In this document: positions 1 to 6,532 of the stretch, piece after piece
Position numbering within the stretch: position 1 is the first letter of the stretch
Layout: each line of letters begins with the position of its first letter
Assembly (NCBI GenBank): GCA_002482725.1
Contig: DLGO01000127.1
Coordinates: 2,850-15,986, forward strand
DNA: 13,137 bases
Source: Bacteroidetes bacterium UBA7692
Lineage (GTDB): Bacteria; Bacteroidota; Bacteroidia; Chitinophagales; LD1
Direction: 5' to 3'
The notes under the pieces: model-generated
Database searches by the model: none
The model's input: only the letters and a program-made list of their open reading frames with translations
What the model was told of the DNA's origin: nothing
Translations under genes and position numbers: made by a program

Positions 1-194
1 CGCCAACCACCGCCACTTTTTGGGGGTTTCAGAGGCGTTGAAGCCGACAGTTTTGATGATGATTTTACCGTCAGGATTTTGGGTGAATGTGTTGGTGGGT
101 AATGATTGCAGGTGATAAAAGTACCGCAAGAAAAGCGGGTATCATGCTGAAAAACGTAAATTCCGCCACTCACCGCCAACCACCGCCATTTTTT
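1..194. repeat. 21-nt direct repeat, two copies 173 bp apart
   Basis: Positions 1-21 and 174-194 match at 20 of 21 bases (core CGCCAACCACCGCCA followed by a T-run). Read on the minus strand each copy is an A-run followed by TGGCGGTGGTTGGCG. The first copy touches the window edge, so the repeat unit may extend further left. It could be a tandem array with a 173-bp period or the flanks of a small inserted segment. The sequence shown cannot decide between these. Confidence 0.6.
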
Positions 195-296
195 AACAAG
201 TGGATGAGATGGAAATGCCGCAAGTTTTTCTTGGGAAAAATGCAGGTGGCCTTTGAGATATTGTTTAAAGCTAGTGTTGTAATGAGCCGTAGGCAT
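1..296 (-). CDS. edge-truncated open frame, unrecognised, possibly not a gene
   Basis: Reading the minus strand from an ATG at 294-296, the frame stays open for 98 codons and runs off the left edge of the window; an in-frame TAG lies just upstream of the ATG. The predicted peptide begins MPTAHYNTSFKQYLKGHLHF and contains a Cys-rich, aromatic stretch (FSCGTFITCNHYPP) around residues 60-73. I recognise no domain. The frame spans both copies of the 21-nt direct repeat, and a second minus-strand frame over 1-100 also reads like protein, so this may be decayed coding sequence or a dispersed repeat rather than a working gene. No promoter box was found upstream. The remainder lies outside the window. 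Confidence 0.2.
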   Translation of the reverse strand, partial: MPTAHYNTSFKQYLKGHLHFSQEKLAAFPSHPLVKKWRWLAVSGGIYVFQHDTRFSCGTFITCNHYPPTHSPKILTVKSSSKLSASTPLKPPKSGGGW

Positions 297-350
297 AGCC
301 TACATTCACATCCGACGGTGTATTTGTAGGGGCAGGGTTTACCTCTGCCC
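289..350. repeat. two short inverted repeats
   Basis: Positions 289-294 (GTAGGC) and 298-303 (GCCTAC) form a 6-bp palindrome with a 3-nt centre. Positions 330-335 (GGGCAG) and 345-350 (CTGCCC) form a second 6-bp stem around a 9-nt loop that can pair slightly further with a G-T pair. The segment GTAGGGGCAGGGTTTACC (327-343) resembles the GTAGGGGC-type hairpins found scattered between genes in many bacterial genomes. That resemblance is from memory and untested. Confidence 0.4.
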
Positions 351-375
351 TTGGTGCAGGCCGACCGCATGAGAT

Positions 376-395
376 GGGTTCAGAGAACCCTTTTT
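376..395 (+). terminator. terminator-like hairpin with T-run
   Basis: GGGTTC (376-381) pairs perfectly with GAACCC (385-390) over a 3-nt loop, followed directly by five T (391-395). The shape is that of a weak rho-independent terminator on the plus strand. No plus-strand gene that would end here is supported, so it may instead be part of the hairpin-rich repeat region. Confidence 0.3.
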
Positions 396-403
396 ATCTA
401 AGA

Positions 404-431
404 TTCGGGATTCCTTGCAGAAAATCCCGAA
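404..431. repeat. 9-bp perfect inverted repeat
   Basis: TTCGGGATT (404-412) and AATCCCGAA (423-431) are exact reverse complements separated by 10 nt. There is no T-run after it, so it is not a standard terminator. It sits 8 bp after the hairpin with the T-run, in a stretch crowded with stems. Confidence 0.5.
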
Positions 432-460
432 CAGCGGCGATAGAACCGTCGGCCAAGACG

Positions 461-581
461 TGACACTAAATGACATCAAAATTATTTTTGATGTCAAAAT
501 AAAGTATGTTGTAAATGAGTAAGTTAGGGTGAAAATGAGGGCGAAAATGACACTAAACGGTAAAAAAATATTTTGGTGTCA
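461..581. repeat. cluster of five TGACAYYAAA decamers
   Basis: Five copies of the decamer TGACAYYAAA occur in 121 bp: 461-470 (plus, TGACACTAAA), 471-480 (plus, TGACATCAAA), 487-496 (minus, TGACATCAAA), 548-557 (plus, TGACACTAAA) and 572-581 (minus, TGACACCAAA). The second and third form a perfect 11-bp stem (471-481 with 486-496, loop TTAT). The fourth and fifth form a 10-bp stem with one G-T pair. The outermost copies, 461 and 572, can also be read as terminal inverted repeats of a 121-bp MITE-like element. Possible readings are operator sites for a regulator of the gene at 770, a small mobile or REP-like element, or a structured RNA. No transposase is nearby. Confidence 0.6.
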
Positions 582-769
582 GGAGGGTTAAGTGGTGTAG
601 CGGTAGTATATGACCAGCGGTTTTTATATGAGTAAGTGCCCCTGCGCACTGCTTGTCGATGGAGGGTGGTATATATAACTAAAGTACGGAAGGGGCGGAA
701 TACGGCTGGTTATGTGCCTTTTATTAATTTTCAACGAAAACTATTTGTAAATTCAGCTAAGTTTGGAAC
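582..769. other. gene-free leader before the first gene
   Basis: Together with 297-581 this makes a gap of more than 470 bp without a supported gene. Short frames exist here but none has a recognisable product. Apart from the repeats upstream and one promoter-like box at 758-765, I see nothing definite. A stretch at about 590-650 slightly resembles a tRNA D-arm, but it lacks a T-arm. Confidence 0.5.
758..765 (+). promoter_or_regulatory. Bacteroidota -7 box (TAAGTTTG)
   Basis: TAAGTTTG matches the TAnnTTTG -7 consensus of Bacteroidota sigma-ABfr promoters exactly. It ends only 4 nt before the ATG at 770, so transcription would start at or beside the start codon and the mRNA would be almost leaderless. 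No TTG (-33) element lies at the usual spacing, which weakens the call. Confidence 0.3.
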
Positions 770-2212
770 ATGTTTAGAGCGCTCCTATTATTGCTTCTTC
801 CCCTTATGGGCATGGCTCAGAACATAGATGTGTCTGCCCCTACCAAACTGACCAACCGTGCGCCTAAGTTTAAGATAATTGGCAAAAATGAAGATGGGTA
901 TGTGGTGCGGCTATATGGTACGGAGGATGTGCTGCAGGCTTTCAGCAGCGATTTGCGGCTGGTGGCGTCGCGCACATTGCAATACAAGAACCAGAACGGG
1001 CTGCTGCAGCATGTGCAGCTGAACAGGAAGGGCGCCAATGTTTTTTACCTGATTTCGGAAAAAACGAAGTCTACGCTGATAGCCCAGCCACTATCGGGCA
1101 GGTTTGCCGATGCCGGGCAAAATGTGTCGCTGGATACCCTATACGACCGCCCCGACCTGTGCAGTGCCAACCTGCGCGTGAAGCAGTCGCTGAACCAAGC
1201 GTACCTGTTGTTTTACTACCCATACTTCCGCAACGATAAGATAGAATCGATAAGGACAATATGTGTAGACCGTGCGCTGAATGTGGTGTATGCGCGCACT
1301 GTGCTGCTGGACAGGCCCGAAGAGGAAATGGAGGCCGCGCGGGTGGCCATCGACAACAATGGCAACTCCTACCTGGCATTTGTGGTAGATAAGAAAAAAA
1401 GCACTACGGAGGGTGAAAACATAATAGTGTACAAGGTGTCGGGAGAAACAGATACAGTGCAGGTAAATAATCTGAGGATTGACAAAAACCTGTTTGGCGA
1501 AATGTATTTTGAGGCAGACAATCAGAATAACTCTGTGGTGCTGTGCGGTTTTTATGATGATGCGGATACCAAGAATGAGGCAGCGGCTTATGGGTTTTTC
1601 TACTCTCGCTTCGACCCGGATTCGGTTGGCCCTCCTGTACTGACTTATACTACTTTCTCCCCTTCATTCATGAATGAGCTGACAGGCCGGCAAACGAGCG
1701 ATACCAAGCTTTTTACTTTTAATATTAAAAAAGTGATACTGCGCAATGATGGCGGGGCATTGTTTCTGGCGGAGTCGCTGATAAAAGATACCAGGGAAAC
1801 TGTTTTCAATTCTCAGTTCTCGCCTACATTCAACTCGATACAGCGCACTACTTACTATCAGTACAATGATATAATAGCCTACTCTATAACCCCTGATGGC
1901 AAGGAAGACTGGCATAGTGTGATGCGCAAGAAGCAGGTGAGCGAAGAAGACAATGGTATTTTTTCCTCATTCCTGATTACCAACGAAAAAGAGCGTTTGC
2001 GCTTACTGTTTTTGGATGAGATAACTACCGGAGCAGTGCTTACAGAGTATACGGTAAGCAGTACCGGGGAAACTGTGAAGAACCAGCTGCTGGCACAGGA
2101 AACAAAAGATGTAATGCTATTGCCAAAAGCAGGCAAGCAGGTGTCGCCAAATGAAGTAGTGATGCCGAGCTATTTGAGGAACATGTTGCGCCTCGTAAAA
2201 ATAACCTATTAG
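770..2212 (+). CDS. secreted beta-propeller-like protein, divergent member of the local family
   Basis: This is a 480-residue exported protein of unknown function. Residues 1-16 are a short Sec signal peptide ending MGMA|Q, and the rest is strand-rich with no membrane segment and no type IX sorting domain. Read beside the three larger paralogues at 4968-9933, it shares an early KIIGKNEDGYVVRLYG block (their IIGKDANNIYITH), a YNDI block at residues 365-368, DGKEDW at 376-381 followed by KKQ, and a C-terminal strand ending VKITY (their KLTFK). The D-G-x-x-x-W motif resembles PQQ-type propeller blades, so a propeller fold is inferred. The ATG at 770 is the first in frame after a TAA at 758 and is needed for the signal peptide. 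The next gene starts 11 bp downstream, suggesting co-transcription with a membrane protein and purQ. Confidence 0.85.
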   Translation: MFRALLLLLLPLMGMAQNIDVSAPTKLTNRAPKFKIIGKNEDGYVVRLYGTEDVLQAFSSDLRLVASRTLQYKNQNGLLQHVQLNRKGANVFYLISEKTKSTLIAQPLSGRFADAGQNVSLDTLYDRPDLCSANLRVKQSLNQAYLLFYYPYFRNDKIESIRTICVDRALNVVYARTVLLDRPEEEMEAARVAIDNNGNSYLAFVVDKKKSTTEGENIIVYKVSGETDTVQVNNLRIDKNLFGEMYFEADNQNNSVVLCGFYDDADTKNEAAAYGFFYSRFDPDSVGPPVLTYTTFSPSFMNELTGRQTSDTKLFTFNIKKVILRNDGGALFLAESLIKDTRETVFNSQFSPTFNSIQRTTYYQYNDIIAYSITPDGKEDWHSVMRKKQVSEEDNGIFSSFLITNEKERLRLLFLDEITTGAVLTEYTVSSTGETVKNQLLAQETKDVMLLPKAGKQVSPNEVVMPSYLRNMLRLVKITY

Positions 2213-2223
2213 AAGCCATATAA

Positions 2224-3210
2224 GTGCTACAACTATTCAAGTCAAATAACCCCTTAGTGATGGTGCTGTATGTGCTGGTATTGCCTGCGTTGCGCATTCA
2301 TTTCTGGCTGCAGCACGCAGCGGTGGGCAGCCTGTGGGCGCACAGCGAGCCTTTGGGCAAAACGATTTCGTACTGGTTTCCCAGGGCGATAGACCTGAAC
2401 GCCATATTGTTTTGGGCGGGGTGTGCCGTATCGCTGATAATAGCCATGCTGATAAGCGATATTGTAAATGAGCACAAGCTTACCAACCAAAAGAATTATA
2501 TAGCGGGCTTGCTGTTCATCGTATGCGGTTCGCTCATACCAGAGTTTGTTTTTCTATCGCCGCAGATGCTGGCATTGCTGTGCGTGACACGCATCGTACA
2601 GAAGCTGTTTGCCATCATAAAACAAGATAAGCCGGGTGGTGATATTTTTGACATAGGCTGGCTATCGAGCATAGCCGTGCTGGTGTATTTCCCTTCAATA
2701 TTCCTGTTGCTGTTCTCGTTTATCGGGCTGGCTATCATGCGCCCTTTTTCTTTAAGGGAGTGGTGGATGGTGCTTATTGGTTTCATAGCGCCATTATTTG
2801 TAGTGTACACCATCTACTTTTGGCAAGACAGGGCAGGCGATTTGCTGGGCGACATAACCAATATACCCAACCTGGCATGGGGGGCATGGACAAGTACCCC
2901 GGCAGCCAAGGCAGCTTCAGGCGTGGTCATCGGTCTTTTTGTGTTGGCCTTCCTGAGCCTGCCGCGTATTTTGTTTTCGAGCCTTATACAGGTGCGAAAA
3001 TTTGCACTGGCGCTGGTAATAGCAGCAGGCCTGATTATCCTCAGCTTTTTTATGCAAACGAACTGGAGCATGGGGCACTTTATACTGCTGCTGCTGCCGC
3101 TTAGTATTTTGTTAACGCTATTTCTTTCGGGGCAAATACGAAGTTTGTTTACCGAACTAATTTTTCTCTCATTAGTTTTGTGCACGATTGCGATTCAAAT
3201 AATTTTTTAA
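2224..3210 (+). CDS. polytopic membrane protein, DUF6427-like
   Basis: This is a 328-residue integral membrane protein with about ten hydrophobic segments (for example residues 11-29, 58-81, 92-112, 146-171, 180-200, 234-251, 260-276, 285-302 and 308-327). The start LQLFKSNNP and the RPFSLREWW motif (173-181) resemble a Bacteroidota membrane family of unknown function (DUF6427, from memory). The start is GTG at 2224; the next in-frame ATG, at 2260, would remove the LFKSNNP motif, so GTG is preferred. It sits 11 bp after the secreted protein gene and 17 bp before purQ, consistent with one transcript. Function is not known, and transport or envelope assembly would be guesses. Confidence 0.85.
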   Translation: MLQLFKSNNPLVMVLYVLVLPALRIHFWLQHAAVGSLWAHSEPLGKTISYWFPRAIDLNAILFWAGCAVSLIIAMLISDIVNEHKLTNQKNYIAGLLFIVCGSLIPEFVFLSPQMLALLCVTRIVQKLFAIIKQDKPGGDIFDIGWLSSIAVLVYFPSIFLLLFSFIGLAIMRPFSLREWWMVLIGFIAPLFVVYTIYFWQDRAGDLLGDITNIPNLAWGAWTSTPAAKAASGVVIGLFVLAFLSLPRILFSSLIQVRKFALALVIAAGLIILSFFMQTNWSMGHFILLLLPLSILLTLFLSGQIRSLFTELIFLSLVLCTIAIQIIF

Positions 3211-3227
3211 ATAATAAACAGATACAG

Positions 3228-3935
3228 ATGAAATTTGGTGTAGTGGTATTTCCGGGGTCCAATTGCGACAAGGATATGATGCATGTACTTGGCAACGTGA
3301 TAGGAAGCGAGGTGCGCGAAGTGTGGCATAAGGAAACATCGCTGGATGACTTTACTATAGACGACTGTATCGTATTGCCGGGCGGATTCAGCTATGGCGA
3401 CTACCTGCGCACGGGCGCTATAGCGCGCTACTCGCCTGTAATGCAGGCTGTGATAGAGTTTGCGGCCAAAGGCGGCAAAGTGCTGGGTATATGCAACGGA
3501 TTCCAGATACTATGCGAAAGCGGGCTGCTGCCGGGCGCACTGCTGCGCAATACCAACAGCCAGTATATCTGCAAAAATGTGTACCTGAAAGTACAAACGA
3601 ATAAAACGCTGTATACGGCAAAATCGCATGCAGGAGCAATATTGCAAATACCGATAGCGCATGGCGAGGGCCGCTACTACTGCAATGCAGAAACGCTGCA
3701 AGAGCTGTATGCCAACGACCAGGTGCTGTTCAAGTATTGCGATGTAAACGGCAATGTAACACCGGAGGCCAACCCGAACGGCTCTTTGGACAATATAGCA
3801 GGTATCACCAATGCTACGCGCAATGTGTTTGGCATGATGCCACACCCGGAGCGTGCAAGCGAAGAAGCTATGGGCAATACGGATGGGTTAATACTATTTG
3901 AAAGCCTGGTGAGCGCTATAGCGCAGATGGCTTAA
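3228..3935 (+). CDS. purQ: phosphoribosylformylglycinamidine synthase subunit PurQ
   Basis: This is the glutaminase subunit of FGAM synthase. It releases ammonia from glutamine for the PurL/PurS-dependent ATP-driven conversion of FGAR to FGAM, the fourth step of purine synthesis in the cytoplasm. It is a class I glutamine amidotransferase of 235 residues, a normal length. Visible motifs are FPGSNCDKD (8-16), LPGGFSYGDYLR (50-61), the nucleophile Cys89 in GICNGFQ, PIAHGEGRY (142-150), and the His206/Glu208 pair in MMPHPER. The frame is open upstream to 3180, but the family begins at MKFGVVVFPG, so 3228 is chosen. The 17-bp gap to the membrane protein gene suggests an operon; purL and purS are not in the window. 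A 7-bp inverted repeat (3932-3938 with 3953-3959) overlaps the stop but has no T-run. Confidence 0.97.
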   Translation: MKFGVVVFPGSNCDKDMMHVLGNVIGSEVREVWHKETSLDDFTIDDCIVLPGGFSYGDYLRTGAIARYSPVMQAVIEFAAKGGKVLGICNGFQILCESGLLPGALLRNTNSQYICKNVYLKVQTNKTLYTAKSHAGAILQIPIAHGEGRYYCNAETLQELYANDQVLFKYCDVNGNVTPEANPNGSLDNIAGITNATRNVFGMMPHPERASEEAMGNTDGLILFESLVSAIAQMA

Positions 3936-4049
3936 TCCGCACAAGCTTTGAAGGATTAAAGACAAAAATCATTTTAAAGCATAATTAACTGATAGTTACG
4001 GGAGTGTAATTATTTATTGAATAATCTACGCTTCTTGATTAAGGCTGCT

Positions 4050-4057
4050 TATTTTCG
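4050..4057 (+). promoter_or_regulatory. possible -7 box for adk
   Basis: TATTTTCG differs from the Bacteroidota TAnnTTTG -7 box at one base and lies 23 bp before the adk start. The nearest TTG (4035-4037) is only 12 bp upstream, shorter than the usual spacing. The 145-bp gap after purQ argues that adk has its own promoter, but this assignment is tentative. Confidence 0.25.
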
Positions 4058-4080
4058 CGCTCATAATATAAATCATCTAC

Positions 4081-4656
4081 ATGTTAAACTTAGTGTTATT
4101 TGGCCCTCCCGGAAGCGGAAAAGGCACACAGGCTACCAACATCATATCTAAATATAACCTTGTTCACTTAAGCACAGGCGATATGCTGCGTGCCGAAATA
4201 GCTGCCCAAAGCACCCTTGGGCTGGAAGCCAAGAAGCTGATGGACAAAGGCGAGTTGGTACCGGATGCGGTAGTAATAGGTATGATAGCCAACAAGCTGG
4301 ATAGCAATACAACGGCTGCAGGGTTTGTGTTCGATGGGTTTCCGCGTACCGTGGCACAGGCAGAGGCACTGGACCAATTGCTTACAGACCGCAATGCACC
4401 CATAAAAACGGTACTAAGCCTGAAAGTGAGCGAAGAAGAGCTTACACGCCGTATACTCGACCGTGGCAAAACCAGCGGCAGGGCAGACGACCAAAACGAA
4501 GAGATAGTAAAGAACCGCGTGGTAGAATACAGGACTAAAACAGAGCCATTGGCCAACTACTACAAGGCCCAGGGTAAACTGGATGAAATAGCGGGTGAAG
4601 GAAGTGTGTCGGATATATTCGATGCGCTGTCTTCATCAATAGATAAGCACGTATAA
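4081..4656 (+). CDS. adk: adenylate kinase
   Basis: This enzyme catalyses reversible phosphate transfer from ATP to AMP, giving two ADP, and sets the cytoplasmic adenylate balance. The protein has 191 residues, the length of the short-form adenylate kinases usual in Bacteroidota. Visible motifs are the P-loop GPPGSGKGT (8-16), the AMP-binding STGDMLR (31-37), FDGFPRT (84-90), and a short LID around RILDRGKTSGRADD that lacks the four Cys of zinc-binding long forms. The start ATG gives the standard MLNLVLFGPPG beginning. It lies 145 bp after purQ, probably under its own promoter, and is closed by an intrinsic terminator 18 bp after the stop. Ten of its eleven Ile codons are ATA. Confidence 0.97.
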   Translation: MLNLVLFGPPGSGKGTQATNIISKYNLVHLSTGDMLRAEIAAQSTLGLEAKKLMDKGELVPDAVVIGMIANKLDSNTTAAGFVFDGFPRTVAQAEALDQLLTDRNAPIKTVLSLKVSEEELTRRILDRGKTSGRADDQNEEIVKNRVVEYRTKTEPLANYYKAQGKLDEIAGEGSVSDIFDALSSSIDKHV

Positions 4657-4674
4657 TTCAATTTAAGTATTTAT

Positions 4675-4713
4675 AAAAAGCCTTCCGGAAAAATACTTTC
4701 GGAAGGCTTTTTT
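4675..4713 (+). terminator. intrinsic terminator after adk
   Basis: A perfect 13-bp stem (4675-4687 with 4700-4712, core GCCTTCCG / CGGAAGGC) encloses a 12-nt loop. It has a T-run at 4708-4713 and an A-run at the 5' foot. The A/T symmetry would also let it act on the opposite strand. It separates adk from the paralogue cluster. Confidence 0.9.
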
Positions 4714-4746
4714 CAGTTATTATTGCGCCCTTAAACTCTAAACACT

Positions 4747-4920
4747 ATGAAGAAGTTGATACTTCTGTTTAATATCTGTGTATGCATATGCTTACATATA
4801 TCAGCCCAGCCATCCGCGTTTAATTTACAAATAGCGCCAGGACCGAGTTCCGAAAACAAAAACCTGATTTATGGCTTTGACCTGATTGGTGCCGGCCAGC
4901 AGAGCCCTATGCAATACTAA
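4747..4920 (+). pseudogene. 57-residue N-terminal stub of the secreted propeller-like family
   Basis: An ATG at 4747 opens a 57-codon frame ending in TAA at 4918-4920. It encodes a signal peptide MKKLILLFNICVCICLHISA cut before QPSAF, then FNLQIAPGPSSENKNL and YGFDLIGAG. These line up with the first 50 or so residues of the downstream paralogues (for example VEITLGPESDGKRF and LDIIGKDANN). The frame stops where the paralogues continue for another 450 residues or more, and no continuation is visible in the 47 bp before the next gene. It is probably the remnant of an extra tandem copy removed by deletion. A small secreted peptide cannot be excluded, because the signal peptide and reading frame are intact. 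Confidence 0.6.
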
Positions 4921-4967
4921 TACTCAAATAATTTTTCAACCCTCAATCAATTAAAAATCAAAAAGCA

Positions 4968-6491
4968 ATGAAAAAGAGCATTCTAATAGTGCTGGCTATG
5001 TTTATCTATAGTGCTGCAGTAGTGGCACAGGGCCAAAAAGCTGAACTGGTTTTCGGGGAGATGCCCGGTATAGACCAGGCAAAGTTTTCAGGATACAAAC
5101 CATTCCGCATACTTGGCAGCGATAAAAATAATATATACGTGTCTTACTCTTCGGGGTCACTTAAGCCAAGTAAGATTATACTTTGCCTGGACTTCAATAC
5201 ACTAAAACAGAAAGCACAAACCGAAATTGGTAACTATACTATAAACGGAACGGAAGTGAAATTTCGGTCCTGCAGTTTCAGTGACGGTAAAATAATAGTA
5301 AGATCAATAGGTACAAACAAAAGTACCCAGAACATAGAGGTATATCAAAGTACACTGAACACAGGTACCTTGCAGATGAACAATGATGGCAAATTGATAT
5401 ATTCTACAGATCAAAAGAAAATCAGGGATATTTCTATTTCTACCAGTGCCGATGGCAGTAAGTCAATATTCTATTATAACATGGGTTTTGAAAATGCTAA
5501 GGTGCCAGTGATGATTACCTTGTTTGATAATAAAACCAATACCCAGCTGTGGCAAAAAAAGTTTATTCCTGAAACCCAAAGCATAATGGATCAAGGTTAC
5601 TCTGTGTCCAACTCAGGAAAGATATACCATTTTGCTAAACGCTATAAAAAGGGTAGTGGCACGTTTCCGGTAGAAGAGGTTAATGGTAAGCCTAACTATG
5701 ATATTGCAATAACGGTAATATCCGATGCTACCAGTGAGCCAAAGAATATAGTGTATGTACAGACAGATAAGTACATAAAAAAATTTGAAGTGGAGTATGA
5801 CGGCAGCGACCGCCCTTCTGTAATTGCTTTTTGTTCCAATGAGGCTAAGGGCCCGTGCGATGGAATCAGCATAATGACAGTAAACGCACAGGGAGATGCT
5901 TTTGACGTAAAGCCTTATCAGTCATTTCCCGGAGGATATACTGTTGACGTAAAGGCTCATCAGTCGTTTCCAGGAGCAAATACTATTGAAAAGGATAATT
6001 TGAATGTTATGGTAAGGAATGTAAATGATATAACCTTAACCACGGAGAGGCAGGAAACTGAGGATGCTGTAGTTACCGGTGGCGTTACTTATTTTGAGGA
6101 TATGACAATATTGAGAACAGGAGAGAATGGCAAGATAAAATGGAAAGCAATTGTTCCTAAAAACCAGGAGAGCACAGGTGCCTCTGTTGCATCAGGCGAT
6201 CCGTACTCTTATTTCCCTTTTTCGTGGAACAAACAGTCACACCTGATATATAATGATAATCCGGAAAATATAAGCCTTACTGACAACCTTAAAAAATACA
6301 GAGGTAAAAATGGAGAAACCGTGTTGGCTACGGTGGATGAAGATGGAAAAGTGACAAAGCAGCTGCTGACAAAAGATAATGGCAATATGGTAATATCACC
6401 AAGATACTGCGTAGCTTCTGAAGATAACTGGGTGCTGCTGGTGGGTGAAAAAAATGCCCAATTCCAATTTTCAAAACTCACCTTCAAATAA
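4968..6491 (+). CDS. secreted beta-propeller-like paralogue 1
   Basis: This is a 507-residue exported protein of unknown function. Residues 1-20 form a Sec signal peptide cut before Gln21 (AAVVA|Q). The mature part shows the family blocks: FSGYKPFRILGSDKNNIYVS near residues 40-60, TNTQLWQKKF and SNSGKIYHFAKRY in the middle, NGKIKW at 387-392 followed by PKNQ, HLIYNDNPEN, and the C-terminal FSKLTFK. Trp- and Gly-bearing blocks spaced through a strand-rich chain suggest a propeller. It carries an in-frame 14-codon tandem duplication at residues 313-340 that the paralogues lack. The next paralogue starts 41 bp after the stop with no terminator between, so the cluster is probably one transcript. 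Periplasmic or outer-surface location is inferred. Confidence 0.85.
   Translation: MKKSILIVLAMFIYSAAVVAQGQKAELVFGEMPGIDQAKFSGYKPFRILGSDKNNIYVSYSSGSLKPSKIILCLDFNTLKQKAQTEIGNYTINGTEVKFRSCSFSDGKIIVRSIGTNKSTQNIEVYQSTLNTGTLQMNNDGKLIYSTDQKKIRDISISTSADGSKSIFYYNMGFENAKVPVMITLFDNKTNTQLWQKKFIPETQSIMDQGYSVSNSGKIYHFAKRYKKGSGTFPVEEVNGKPNYDIAITVISDATSEPKNIVYVQTDKYIKKFEVEYDGSDRPSVIAFCSNEAKGPCDGISIMTVNAQGDAFDVKPYQSFPGGYTVDVKAHQSFPGANTIEKDNLNVMVRNVNDITLTTERQETEDAVVTGGVTYFEDMTILRTGENGKIKWKAIVPKNQESTGASVASGDPYSYFPFSWNKQSHLIYNDNPENISLTDNLKKYRGKNGETVLATVDEDGKVTKQLLTKDNGNMVISPRYCVASEDNWVLLVGEKNAQFQFSKLTFK
5904..5987 (+). repeat. 42-bp in-frame tandem duplication
   Basis: Positions 5904-5945 and 5946-5987 match at 35 of 42 bases and encode DVKPYQSFPGGYTV and DVKAHQSFPGANTI. 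The differences are single-base changes, some silent (TCA/TCG, CCC/CCA). The frame is preserved, so the duplication is old enough to have diverged but is still tolerated. Confidence 0.9.
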
Positions 6492-6532
6492 ATTTTCTCA
6501 AGATAATCACTACTGTACAAGCAAATTTCATT

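Noticed and set aside
87..329. 80-codon plus-strand frame.
   Set aside because: It overlaps the direct repeat and hairpins, has no recognisable domain or promoter, and its composition looks incidental.
590..665. tRNA-like stretch with GTAGCGGTAG.
   Set aside because: No acceptor stem, no T-arm GTTCGAATC-type loop, and no cloverleaf can be drawn.
3415..3924. The 12-bp palindrome GCGCTATAGCGC appears twice in purQ (3415-3426 and 3913-3924).
   Set aside because: Both encode Ala-Ile-Ala in the same frame, with ATA for Ile and GCx for Ala, so codon preference explains them without a binding site.
3932..3959. Inverted repeat at the purQ stop as a terminator.
   Set aside because: Only 7 bp with a 14-nt loop and no T-run.
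4164..4556. 130-codon minus-strand frame.
   Set aside because: It lies entirely within adk on the opposite strand and is a shadow of its codon pattern.
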